Source: Neopestalotiopsis rosae | Lineage: Eukaryota; Ascomycota; Sordariomycetes; Amphisphaeriales; Sporocadaceae | Direction of reading: 5' to 3' | Assembly (NCBI GenBank): GCA_023078685.1 | Contig: JALGAS010000002.1 | Location: forward strand, 2,852,001-2,916,000 | Length of the DNA: 64,000 nt | Notes under the pieces: model-generated | The model's database searches: none | Told to the model about the DNA's origin: nothing | What the model saw: the letters and a program-made list of their open reading frames with translations, nothing else | In this document: positions 1 through 10,648 of the stretch, one piece after another | Layout of the letters: every line of letters starts with the position of its first letter | Numbering within the stretch: position 1 is the stretch's first letter | Position numbers and translations under genes: made by a program

Positions 1-51
1 ACCTCCCATATATCTTCCGACAGTCTATTCGACTCTATCCAGTTCCCAACC

Positions 52-1098
52 ATGGCTGCACCGCAAATGATGCAGCCGCCACGACACCACATGCGAACTC
101 CTCACCCCCCTCAACATAGCCAAACCTCGCCTACAAGCGCAGCCGCTGTCTTGGCAGGACTTCAAAACGGGCAGCCTCCACGAGCAAATACTATGGCCCG
201 GAGCGCCATGCTGCCGTCACAGACACCAGCACGCGCAACAGCTCACCCTCTGCTGCGAACTCAAGGACAATTCACAGGCCGAACTAGTCCTGTTCGCGCA
301 GCTCCTGTGCAATCACCCGTCACGGAGCACCGAGACGAGCATCTCTTTGCCGACATGGCCTTTGGTAACCCGCACGGTCCAGGCAGCCACCGAGTAGCAC
401 AACAGGTTCCTGAGGATGTGCGCTGGGGGTCGGACAGGAACTTTGGAAGGAATTTCGTTCCTCCATCTCAGAGAGAGACGACGCAAACTCTGGAGGGCGA
501 GCGTATGAAGTACCTGGAAATCTTCCAACCCATCAATAGTGCGGCCACGACTCAGCCCTCGAGTCCCCTGGGTAGTGGTAACAGCTCTCCACGTGGAAAC
601 AAAGCAAATGGCCAGCCGGCGGTTTGCCGGGAAGAAGGCCCCTCTAAGAAACGCAGGAAGAGTGACGAGGGAAACCACGAAGACGAGGAAATTCAAGCAT
701 CTTCCTCAAAGATACCCGCCAGAAAGCGCAAATCGAAAGACAACCTCAACGAAACCAGTGAAGCATCATCATCAAGCGCCGCGCCAGGCAAGAGAAGGCG
801 CAAGTCCGCTGTCAATGGGGCAAAACCGCCTCGAGAGAATCTCAGCGAGGAAGCCAAGGTACGTTCACATCCTACTTACTATTTTATACAAGACATCGCT
901 TTCTAACAAGTATTTCAGAGACGCAACCACATCAAGTCCGAACAACGAAGGAGACACATCATCAAAGATGGCTTTGAGAATCTTCAAGAAATTGTGCCAA
1001 ATCTGAAGAATGGAGGCTACAGCAAGAGCACAGTCCTGCAAATGGCTGCTGACTGGCTAGAGGAGCTGACTCAGGGCAACGAGCTCTTGAGTTCATGA
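52..1098 (+). CDS. bHLH transcription factor (INO4-like type)
   Basis: Two exons, 52-858 and 919-1098, with a 60-nt intron (GTACGT donor, TTTCAG acceptor, branch-like CTAAC); product about 328 aa. The first 270 residues are Pro/Gln/Ser-rich and probably disordered, with basic clusters such as KKRRK and GKRRRK that could be nuclear signals. The DNA-binding domain lies almost wholly in exon 2: the basic region HIKSEQRRR has the His, Glu and Arg-Arg pattern of E-box binders, followed by helix-loop-helix residues ending in QMAADWLEEL just before the C-terminus. A nuclear regulator is expected; short fungal bHLH proteins of this build are often likened to INO4. The target genes cannot be read from here. 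The start has a good context (AACCATGG), but an exon before the window edge cannot be excluded. Confidence 0.85.
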
Positions 1099-1917
1099 CA
1101 ACAAGAGTGACAGTGTCGACTCTTGTTTGCCATGTTTTTATGTCTGTATTTTGCATGTGTCGGATTGGACATCAAAGTCCACAAAAAAAGAGGGATTATC
1201 GCATAATTGGTTGGTGGAGTTTTTGAAGGCAGGCCGCCTTGACAACATGGCGGACATGGCTTCTACGTGTATATATGGGCGGCCACACTTGGCGGAATTT
1301 TTTGAGGCGCAACGCACTGCTCGACAAGATACCTCCGGAGTTATTGCTTATTTGGGTCACGACCGACAATGATGAATGTTGATAAGAACACTTGTATTTT
1401 TTTCAGGTGTCTTCACTGTTCATAGCACGCAGTTCGATCACTGCCTCAAATGACTATTCGTTAATACATCAAACTGCATTTAGATGTAAAGTGGCTTATA
1501 TCTTAACTTCAAGACTGATTGTGATTTGCCTACTTCTACTTATAGTTTGGGGAAGTTGCTCGTTGACTAAACACCTTGACTTGTCGTGAACTCAAGGAGT
1601 GAGAAGGATATCGTGATAGAGACAATCTCTAGAGATAGCCGCAATGGTGTATTGCCCTGCATCACTCAAAACACCTTTTTATTCACAACTGGTCGTGGCA
1701 GAGACATTTCAAGCTCGTTTTGTCTCTATCTAGAATTGCAATCCTCCCATCTCACGGACTTGGAAGTGAAGCATAGAAATTCACTAGCATTGGGAGGCGA
1801 CGCATAAGACGTCTAGAGCTACTCGAAGCAGCAGCCTTGAATATTTCTCTCTATAGGCCTGGTCATTCCTTTTTCGTGGGTCAGATAACCATGTAGGATC
1901 TGGAAACGGCTTCTATC
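1099..1917. other. Convergent intergenic spacer
   Basis: Lies between the 3' ends of the bHLH and OPT genes. Only short open frames without motif or signal sequence are present; I see no RNA gene or repeat. It should hold both 3' UTRs. Confidence 0.5.
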
Positions 1918-4392
1918 CTATAGATGTGGGACGCGAGCACTCTGCAAGATGAGGTTGACAATACTCAGAAAGCCTTCGCCAAGAACAAATCCCTTATTTT
2001 AGAAAGGTTAGTCGGTCAATATCCGTACAAGGGGATCTTTGGGCAGAGCGGGGCCAACTTACGGAAGCCAACACGATCAGCGGCGTGTCCTCTCGTTTCA
2101 AATGTTGTCTCCAGTACCAGCTCACTAGACCGCCAATGGTTCGAGCCAGCGTGAAAGAGGGGACGTTGTACATGCCTTGAAGAGTTTAAACGTAATTAGC
2201 CACGCCCGCGCATAGTTTCCGTTGAGAGGAGGGGGGAGATCAAAGTAAAAAAAGAACATACCGATAGCCACAGCGATGCCGCCTGGAACGTATACCTGCC
2301 ACGATTTGCCCAGGCCCTTGGTGCGCAGGGCAGTCAGAAAGGCAAAGAGGACCGCCGCGCCAATGGCCCACTCCCGAGCCAGCGGCGGCAGGCCCTGCCC
2401 CGTGACGAGGCGCGCGGTGAAGATCCACACGTACGCCGTGGGCACCTGGAAGAGGTCCCCGGGGACCTGGTACACGGCCGTGTAGAGGCGGTAGATGAGG
2501 GCGCTGACGACGGCGCCCACGGTGGCGCCAATGACCTGGCCCCAGAACTGCGCGTTGGGGGCCGCCCCGAGGAGGTGGCCCGTCTTGAGGTCCTGCATGA
2601 GGTCGCCGGCCTGCAGGGCGCCGGCCTCGGACACGGCGCCGGCGACCAGGTTGATGAGCACGCTGGCCTTGTTGGACTGCGGTATGATGAGGGCGAAGAA
2701 GAGCTGCGCCAGCTTGCTGATTCCGGACACGGGGTTCAGGTCCGTCTCGCCGAGCGCCCTCACGCCCATGATGCTCAAGACGAGGGCCATTAGAATCGCA
2801 ATGATGTTTGCGTAGAGGGGCACGAGATCGCCAAAGGTAATGTGAATGCTGGCAACACAAATCAGGATGGAGAGAACCAAGCCAATACTGACAGTTTTGC
2901 TGCCGACAAGTTGTTCTGGTGGAGCATCCTCCTGATCCCATTCCCTCGGCTCATCACCATCGGTCTGCTGGAACGTTGGGTTCGGGAGGAGTTCCGAGAG
3001 CGAGTTGCGTCCGTCGGCGGAGTCTCTTGGTTCATCCGCGCCCGTGCTCACCGCCGTGTAGCCAGTCCGCGGGGAGCGGAAGAGATCCTTGACGGACCCG
3101 TGTTGGAGTCTCCGCCGGACAGAAGCCACGTGAGAGGGAGCGTTTTGGACCAGAGGCTTGAAGGCAATGTAGCTCAAGCTGACGACGGAGTCGGCGAGCA
3201 TGATGGCGAGGGACACCCACACAATCCAGCCCTTGCTACCACTTTCCCAGTCGCCCACGGGGCCGGGTGCCCACCCCATGTGTTTGGCCAGCGGTGACAA
3301 GATTCCCCATCCGACCACTGCGCCCAGTAACATATGCAACGTTGTCCCCGGCCCCATAATGATTCCTTGACCGACGTAGGCAAGACTCGGGTTGAGATCC
3401 CAAAGCCAAGTACTGGCGGCATAAGTGCCAAAAATAGGCAGGCTCCGCAGCACGGGGAAAAAGTACGTGCAAAGCGTGTAGAAGCCCGAGATGCCAAAAG
3501 TGATGAGGAGCAACTTGATATTTGCGCCCCAGCTGTAAGGTTCAGCCAATGATTCCTCGTCGGCGGCCGCTGCTGGAGCCGGAGTCGTCCCATCACCGTT
3601 ATTGGCATTCTCAGACTCAAGAAGAGGTCGGTTCTCCAGGGCCAAACTGCCGAAAGTCGCGGCCTTGGACGGATCCAGCACCACACCGCCCTTGGGCTGG
3701 TTCTTGCCGTGAAGCACACCGATGAGCACGGCTGTGCTAAAGCCGCTTGGAAACTTGAGTTTCTCTCGAATGATGACCTGGCGCCGGCTTGGGTTGATGT
3801 AAGGTTAGCCCCTTTGGCGCATGCCACTCAACAGCATGAAGAACTCACAGAGGGACGGCAAATACGACGCCGAAATAACACAAGCCCAGAGACCAAACCA
3901 TAAGCTTTCCCAGGCTCAGAAAGATGGGACCTTGCTCCTCTGAACTGAGAAGATACTCCATAGCCGGCAGCTAGTTACGTGGAAGAAATATGACATTAGC
4001 GCGTCTCTTCTACGCCTAGACAAATGCACGCATAAACTCACCACGCCGACGAATCCGCAGCCGAGCGGCATGATCGCCATGCCGCCGGCGACGGACTGGA
4101 CCAGGACGTTCTCAACCGGGCTGAAGGGGAACTTGAGGTGCGGCGCCAGGGTGCGGAAGATGCCAAAGCCGAGCAGGCTGGCCGGCATGGTCATCATGGA
4201 CACCCAGCCCGTCTGCAGGCCAAAGTACATGTTGGAGAAGCAGATGACGAGGCCGACCAGGAGTCCGACGGCGACGCCGCGCACCGTAAAGTGCCGACCC
4301 TCGGGCAGCAGGCGCACTCCCTCATCGCGCCGTTGCGCAGGCATGGTGGCCGTGGCGGTCTCGCTGCCTCCTCCTCCTCTATCGGGGGACAT
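1918..4392 (-). CDS. OPT-family oligopeptide transporter (YGL114W-like)
   Basis: Five exons on the minus strand: 4042-4392, 3849-3970, 2262-3787, 2063-2175 and 1918-1992; introns 71, 61, 86 and 70 nt. All phases join, giving about 728 aa, the usual size for this family (the yeast member is about 725 aa). It is a polytopic membrane protein. Family features include the first segment with NMYFGLQTGWVSMMTMPASL, the VENVLVQSVAGGMAIMPLGC stretch, RRQVIIREKLKFPSG, GFSTAVLIGVLHG, SEAGALQAGDLMQDLKTGH and, after the third intron, GMYNVPSFTLART. OPT carriers move oligopeptides, glutathione or metal chelates with protons; this subgroup's substrate is poorly known. A single long open frame would miss both the first 158 codons and the last 63. 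Divergent upstream spacer, no operon partner. Confidence 0.92.
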
Positions 4393-5138
4393 TGTCGTCG
4401 GAGATATCTACCTAGGTGCAAGCTTCCCGAAGGTTTCCCGCGGTGCACTGGAATGAGCTCACTAGGCACCAAGCAAAAGCGCAAGCCCTTGTAACTCTTA
4501 TCGTCCTTCCCTGAGGTACACCGTTTCCCACGCACGCTCTGCACAAGAGAGTTCCCAAAAGGATTGAAGATAAAAGAAAGGACGTCAATGCATTGTTTTG
4601 GATTGGTAAGACGGAAGTGAAGCGATGGCGTTATTGACGGCGGTGGGCCGGTCCGATAGTGCCTGGGACCGGAGATAATGGCGCCCCATCCACTTTTCGT
4701 TACAGGGCCAAACCTTCCGGAATTGGTAATGCTAAACGGGGTCACGCGGGACCTTCATAGTGCTCCGAGACCATGTTTCAGTGCAACTCATGAGACCATC
4801 TTCTGTCATGGTACTTTTTTGTTTGACTGAAAATATCCAAATCCTTTTACCGAATTTATTCAGTCTATATCTAGGGCTCTGACTATATGTAGCCTTCCAA
4901 TAGTAGAGCTTTGGGCAATCCCAATCTCATGAGCGTCGGAAGAGGCCCGATATGTGCCATAATGGCTTATTTCTTTGTTACCAGTCGCATGTATCTCAAA
5001 GCCGCCTCATATTGAAGACAAGCAATGTCGATACAATCCAACATGCGATCAAACTTGTGGCCCTCTGGACCCGAGTAATAAATGAGTTGTAGACAGCGTA
5101 TACATGGTGACTAAACTGTCCTTTCCAGAATGCATCTA
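4393..5138. other. Intergenic spacer upstream of the OPT gene
   Basis: About 750 bases between the OPT start codon and the 3' end of the next minus-strand gene. It should contain the OPT promoter. I see no convincing coding segment or repeat. Confidence 0.45.
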
Positions 5139-5822
5139 TTATTCGCAAATCTTGAAGTGCACCGGGTCTGCACTCAGTAGAATGTCCCCCGAGCCTACAA
5201 TGCCCGAGACGTCCTTTGGCGGTCCGTCTACTTCGTCCAGAACGTCATCCGTTGTCCCCCACCACCAGTTGCGAATCTTGTCGCCTTCCTCTGAGATGCC
5301 GAGACTATAAGTGTTCCCCGGCTGAAAAAGGTGCGTCTCGCCATCGCTGCCGGTCCTCTGGACGATGTTGAGCGGCTGCTCGGCAATGGTGGACTTCTGC
5401 CCCGGGTGCAGCGTAATGTAGTACTTTTCATCGCTGGTCCCTTTTCTCCGCTGGAATGCTGGTCGCTTGGGACCCTTGGTAATCTCCATTTTGATCGGTG
5501 TTGGCGGATCGTGCGATATGTTTTGCACAGTAAAGTTGCGGCGCTTCAAGGCCAGGCTCGGGTTAAAGATGGTGGGCCATGTTAGAATCGTGACGGGTTT
5601 GGGCGCGCTCGGAGCTAATGTTGCTGTGATGGACAGACTAGGAATAATATCTTGTCCAGCTTGGTGACTGTATTCTGGAGGAGTAATGGCCAGGTCGACG
5701 GAGATGGATGGAATCGCAAGTTCGGAGCCTGACATATCCGCCATCATGACTTTGAGAATAAGTTGCGATGTTTGAAAGAAGGGGATTTGCGACAGAATGA
5801 TTGATGTGGGGTAGTCGGTCAT
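5139..5822 (-). CDS. Hypothetical protein, 227 aa
   Basis: One uninterrupted exon starting at ATG 5822. I do not recognise the family. No signal peptide or membrane segment is evident; the protein has moderate Pro/Thr content, a basic patch around KGPKRPAFQRRKG near residue 120, and a C-terminal part with FQPGNTYSLGISEEGDKIRN and a WWWG run near residue 190. Composition and even length argue for a real, probably intracellular protein. Internal ATGs around residues 26-30 (MMADMSG) are possible alternative starts and would give a product near 200 aa. It is divergent from the secreted metallopeptidase at 6928, separated by about 1.1 kb. Confidence 0.6.
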   Translation of the reverse strand: MTDYPTSIILSQIPFFQTSQLILKVMMADMSGSELAIPSISVDLAITPPEYSHQAGQDIIPSLSITATLAPSAPKPVTILTWPTIFNPSLALKRRNFTVQNISHDPPTPIKMEITKGPKRPAFQRRKGTSDEKYYITLHPGQKSTIAEQPLNIVQRTGSDGETHLFQPGNTYSLGISEEGDKIRNWWWGTTDDVLDEVDGPPKDVSGIVGSGDILLSADPVHFKICE

Positions 5823-6769
5823 TTGCAGCTTATTGCACGGCTAGAATCCGAGGGTAATATGTTACAAGAGTATGTAGCACACTTGTAAGCTTATCAGGTA
5901 TTCGTACGCAAGAGTCTTTGCCTGATTCATATTGTCTTCTGCTGTTTGTGTACGTCATTTAAGGTCCTATATTTGGCATCTATCTACAAGCTACTTGGGT
6001 ACATTCAGATATGAATGCTAGCATAGCCCGGTACACCAGGTACTGCATCTTACAGCTTAGCGCATCCTACAGCGCTATTACCCTGAAACAGGCCCATCCA
6101 CGGCGCAGCGCATTCGACCAACCGCCAATAATCAGTGAGACCTCAGGAAATATGGACTGCCGATCTTGTCGACTGCGCTATATCCTGGGGTTGTATAAGC
6201 AAGCCATCAGCTGCGACTGCAGATCTTGACTGCCTATCGGAGCATTGCTTCCGCAAAGAATTCGTTATAGAATTAAAAGCGAACTTAAGCAAGCTGACTC
6301 AGAAGCCACCTACGTTGTGTTATAGTCATAAAATCATAATCACAGAGTCATGAGTTCATGCCAATGGATCCTCAAGGACTCACTATGTCAGATTCCTTCG
6401 CCCTGATCTGTTACAATCCCTTATAGTTAATGCTTGGCCTTTCATTTGCGGAGGATTTGATTTTGACCTCTGATAAACACTATAGCACACTCCGCCGCCA
6501 AAGCCGTGTCCAAATGTTCTGATTTTTGACGACGTCTCCCTTGAATTATCTGCAGGATCGTAGGACTTGGCTATGTTGACAAAGCCTCGTATTGCTTACA
6601 AGTGTGCCAAAAGCAGAAAACATTCTGCTCTCGATTAATACGGCCCCTGGCCGTCGTCTGATGACGGTGGTGATCGTCAATTGCTTTTCTTCCTTTCCAG
6701 TGATCCAAAGATAGAAAATATGAGAAGATGCCATCGACGATGAGAAGACATGAGTAGGCAAAAATAATG
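5823..6769. other. Divergent intergenic spacer
   Basis: Promoter space between the 227-aa gene (minus) and the metallopeptidase (plus). Short open frames only, with no supported gene. Confidence 0.4.
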
Positions 6770-6777
6770 TATAAATA
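6770..6777 (+). promoter_or_regulatory. TATA-like box of the metallopeptidase gene
   Basis: TATAAATA lies about 150 bases before the ATG at 6928, a reasonable distance for a fungal core promoter. Followed by pyrimidine-rich sequence with many CT runs before the start codon. Confidence 0.4.
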
Positions 6778-6927
6778 AGCCATGAATTCTGACCATCTAA
6801 GAACGTACTATCATTATCCTCGCCAACGGTCTCACTACCTTCTCTCTGATTGTGATCGTCTGAGTCGAGCTTGCCGACTTCGTTGCTACTTCATCACACA
6901 GACTCTGTCTCATAACCTGTCCTCACC

Positions 6928-7853
6928 ATGATTGTTCTCAAGGCGATATCGTGTATTGCTCTCCTGGCATCAACTTCCATCGCTACACCCTTAAAAGACG
7001 CGCCAGCAGCTGTGCGCGGGCTTGTCAAGAGAACCAACCCCAGTATTGATTCAGCTTTCAGTGATCAGCAGAAGACGCAGCTCTCAGATGGATTCAAGAA
7101 TGCAATGGAGCTGGCCGCTTATGCTGTCATTGCCTTGGCCGATGACAGCCAGCGAAAGGGCATCTTCAACAAGTATTTCAACGAGGGCGACCGGGACCTG
7201 GTCCGCCAGGTGTTTCTAAAGATTCTCGGCGATCCCGCCGATCCCCAGAACCCAGATCCGACCGGTAGCGATAAGCTGGGCGGCATCACCGTCAAGAAGG
7301 ACTTTCCCGATGCCGATGGAGACTTGTCCTGCGACGAGAGCACCATGGCGGAACTGCGCGACTTTGACGAAGACAACCTAACCCTCGTCATGTGCGATGG
7401 TGCATTCGGCCATGGTGGTATAGGTCTTGGCTACACCAATGTCCAAGAGATCAATTGCGATTGGATCGGCGATAGATTGACCTGGCACATGGACACGATG
7501 GGATCTATCCTTCTGCACGAATACACGTAAGTACTCGGAAAGTCTCCAGGTCTTTGCCGTTCCTTCTTCACTGGCCTCAAATGCTGACTTCACGAGGCAG
7601 ACACATGACAAAACTCGTCGCGCCTCCACTCTCAAAGGAGACAGATGACGAAGATGGCGGTTATGGGCCCACCGGCACCCGAGGCCTGGACAAGAACATG
7701 GCGACCAATAATGCCGACAGCTACTCATGGTACGCCAACGAGGCTCTTTGGACCATCTTGTGCCAGGAGGACTACGCTGATCCCCAGGCTGGCGATGATG
7801 ATGACCCCAACTGCGGCAATGCAGCGTGTCAAATCAAGAAGGGATCAACTTAG
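6928..7853 (+). CDS. Secreted zinc metallopeptidase, aspzincin (M35)-like
   Basis: Two exons, 6928-7526 and 7601-7853, joined in phase 2 across a 74-nt intron; about 283 aa. The N-terminus is a signal peptide (hydrophobic ISCIALLASTSIATP) followed by a propeptide-like segment ending near VKR at residue 35, a possible Kex2-type site. The zinc motif HEYTH is created only by splicing: HEYT ends exon 1 and H begins exon 2. After it come TDDEDGGYG and NADSYSWYANEALW, which resemble the Asp ligand loop and NAD(S/T)Y region of aspzincins. The role is extracellular protein degradation. The assignment to M35-like rather than another zincin family is by motif only; the length after HExxH (about 83 residues) fits. 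Confidence 0.75.
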
Positions 7854-7977
7854 CATTCTCAAGTATCTACCATTTATGTATGATTCTCTTGCATGAGTTT
7901 TCGTAGGAAACACAAAATTTGAGTATTTGTACTATTCAGTCCGTTAGTCGGACATTGAATGCAGATATGTCATAACC

Positions 7978-8301
7978 ATGGATTCTATTTGCACCGGCCA
8001 TAAGATTACCGCGTTATTATTTCTAGCAAGCTGCGGTCGCTTCTCTACTTCGCATCATGTGGTCACCAGAATCCGCCATGCCTCGGAGGGTGACAAGCAG
8101 GCCACCGCAGTCACAACACTGCTCAAGGAGAGGACCAAGACCATCGACAAGATCGAGGCCGGCGCACAAAAATCCAAGTGGGTGCTGAAAGATGGACCCA
8201 AGAGACTGCGCACAGCACTCTCAGCACTCAAGCGTGATGTCGTTAAGTCCGCCAAGTTCATAATTGCTACCCCCAAAGTCTTCCAGAAGATTGTGAACTA
8301 G
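7978..8301 (+). CDS. Small Lys-rich hypothetical protein, possibly secreted
   Basis: A 107-aa open frame starting 125 bases after the metallopeptidase stop. Its N-terminus (KITALLFLASC) is weakly signal-peptide-like; the remainder is Lys/Ala-rich and likely helical (repeated LKERTK, GPKRLRTALSALKRD patterns). I do not recognise it. It may be a true small gene, or an exon of a decayed or unfinished one. The short spacing to the upstream gene is a reason for doubt. Confidence 0.3.
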   Translation: MDSICTGHKITALLFLASCGRFSTSHHVVTRIRHASEGDKQATAVTTLLKERTKTIDKIEAGAQKSKWVLKDGPKRLRTALSALKRDVVKSAKFIIATPKVFQKIVN

Positions 8302-9367
8302 AAATTGCCTGGCCTCAACATCCACGCCGTCTGGATTGATGAGGCGTTCAGGATGACCGAGCCGGAAATCCTCATCGGCATAGCAGGCAGCAGCACATAT
8401 GCCGACCCCCCCCCCCAACTACCCTTTTCCTTTTTTCCCTTTCCTTTTTCTTTTTTCTTTCTTTCTTTTTTCTATATAAATATACATATAAAGAAAGAGA
8501 AAAAAAAGCATATTATATAGTGCATTATACCACTGCGTCAGCAGACCAAAATATGAAGCTTTATACTGGTAGCCAGGCTAGTAGTGTGGATATAAATGAT
8601 ATGCACTGCAATACTGTGCTTAGATTCTGCTCTCAATTATACAAGTCAGCAGCTTGAGGACTGTGTAGTGGATGGATCGATCCGAGAGCTATTATCACCA
8701 CCCAGATTTGTTCGACAGTGATATGAGGTGCGATTCACATTTGAGATGGAGGGTGGCTGGGCGGTTATTCAAGGCGCTCGCACCAGATGCTCGGCGCTCG
8801 CGACATGATATTCCGGGAGGTTTCCCGTTATTGGGCACACGTTGCCTATACTGGTAGAAAACTGGCAGACGATGCTGGAACGCACTTTACTGCCATGCTC
8901 GACGCATTGATGCAACCAACTGGTTACCAGTCCATTCGTAGCAATATACAACCCCCTAGAGGTAGGCTGGGAAGAATGTTCCGTTGAGCATTATCTATGA
9001 CAATACCGCCGGGAAGGAAATGGGGAATGATTTGGAGTGGGGCAGATGGTTTTGTTTTGTTTTCACAATGGTTATCTGGGGATAGGAAGGAGCAATATGC
9101 CCCCTGAGGGCTGAGCGCATGAGCATAGGAGAGCCCTTCCAGATCGTTTTCGGGGCGATGGGTGAGAATGGCCGTGTGGCAGGGGCGACCGTGGGAAGCG
9201 GTAAAATGAATGTTATTGGGACTTCCCCAGACCCGGGGAACGGGGGGACTTTAGCTTGTTACAACCCAACTCTATTCTATCAATACAACTCGTTCTGGCT
9301 TACGTTCTCATTGTCACGATATCTTGCTGTCCGGCATCATCCTATTCACCGCCTCAAATCATTATAA
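8302..9367. other. Gene-poor spacer with pyrimidine tract
   Basis: Begins with a C9-10 run near 8407 followed by a T/C-rich tract to about 8472 and then A/T-rich sequence. Overlapping short frames at 8672-8990 show no recognisable motif. No gene supported. Confidence 0.4.
8407..8472. repeat. Low-complexity C then T/C-rich tract
   Basis: A C homopolymer followed by CTTTT/CCTTTT repeats. Simple sequence, prone to slippage, no coding sense. Confidence 0.8.
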
Positions 9368-10304
9368 ATGCGAATAGAACAGCTAGGCAGAAACTTGGCA
9401 AATGCCGCTGGTGTTGATTCCATTATGTCGGCACAGGGCCTCCAACAGAACCCGCAACAGGATTCTTCCATCGTAAAGGATATAGGACACTTGATGCGAG
9501 CAATCGTATTCACTCTTTTCAGAGACAACAACAGCCTGCAGACTGAAATCAGGGTACTCGAAGAAAGTTTCGGCAACCTACGAACACTAAGTCAAAGACG
9601 ACTAATAGATATCGAGGGCGGGGGATGGAGATCAACACAACTTACTCCACGGCATGCAAGTCGCATGGGTAATTTGCATGAACTCTGGGTCGAATTGTCT
9701 CGAAGATTAAGTCAAATCCAAGAAACGTCAGAATGGTTATTGGAACTTCGAGTTCCCGATGCAGACACAAACGCCGAATACATTGACGCTCGCCATTGGC
9801 TTCCAGATACCACGGAATATCAAGACCTTCTCGAGGTCTTCAGACTCGGCCTTGCTTTCTCTGACAGTGACGGCGAGTTGAATCGTCTTGCATTACTGTA
9901 CCAGCTTGGTTTTGGCATAACTAAAAATTGGCCTCAACAGCTGGTCAGCAGCGATACTGTCTCGAACAACCCGGAAGTACGGAGGAACCTGATCTTCGAA
10001 CGAAGGACAAAACCGCTCAGGCAATTGTTTTTAGAGGAGTGCTTCAGTAACACAATTGTTCGAAAGCAATGGGAGATTGATCAAGCGTCGCCGCTTCTTG
10101 CTCTATGCAACTGGGCGGTTCTCTTGCGGACATCGCATTGGAATGCTGATATTTGCTGTACGGGAATTTGTCTGGCTAACAGCAACACCGGAGACAGAAA
10201 AACGGGAGGTCGTTTGCCCTGCCTCAGGGTGTACGAACGCGGTCATCACGCCTAGAGTACAACTGCATGCTGCGCTACACCTCAAAAACAGCTTTGCGCA
10301 TTAG
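9368..10304 (+). pseudogene. Unknown fungal gene with apparent frameshift near 10110-10145
   Basis: The open frame from ATG 9368 is coherent for roughly 250 codons, predicted mostly helical and acidic/Leu-rich (EVFRLGLAFSDSDGELNRLA around residue 165). Around 10110-10145 this frame turns into low-quality sequence, while another frame carries a sensible continuation: MLIFAVREFVWLTATPETEK, then a C2H2-like finger (CPASGC, then HAALH; C-x4-C-x11-H-x3-H) and a stop at 10304. The simplest reading is a single frameshift joining the two, so either a pseudogene, a sequence error, or a very short unrecognised intron. A TATAAAT lies directly before the ATG. I do not recognise the family. Confidence 0.45.
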
Positions 10305-10648
10305 AGAAGGGTGATTATATATATTCCCAAGAATCTCCTCTGTGCTTGCAGGGCAGCATCAGTAGTCAATCGTCCCTGGCTGAGACGGCAGTTTGCTTGT
10401 TTCTCCACCACCGTGATATGCAGAGATTAGTTAGAAGCTGCACTAGCAATACGAGAATACGAGATCAATGCCAGAAACTGTAATAGCATATGGGCGTCGG
10501 CGATATAACTAGACAATTGCCATATAAAAAATAGAAAAGAATAAAATTGAAGAAATTAAAATATTGAAAAAAAAAGAAGAAAAAAAAAAAAAAAAAGAAG
10601 AAGAAATAAAATAAAGAAAAAGTGTAATGCGCAACTCCATTCACGTCG
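10305..10648. repeat. Short convergent spacer with A/G-rich tract
   Basis: Positions about 10528-10622 are almost pure purine (A-rich with AAG units), between converging genes. Low complexity only. Confidence 0.7.

Noticed and set aside
1421..1470. tRNA T-arm-like GCAGTTCGATCACTGC
   Set aside because: No D-arm, anticodon arm or acceptor stem around it.
2240..3297. Long open frames opposite or out of frame with the OPT gene (for example 2842-3297 plus, 2240-2941 minus)
   Set aside because: They are shadows of a GC-rich coding exon; composition is Arg/Pro/Gly-biased and no family features appear.
8672..8990. Overlapping frames that might be a decayed gene
   Set aside because: No recognisable family blocks in any frame.
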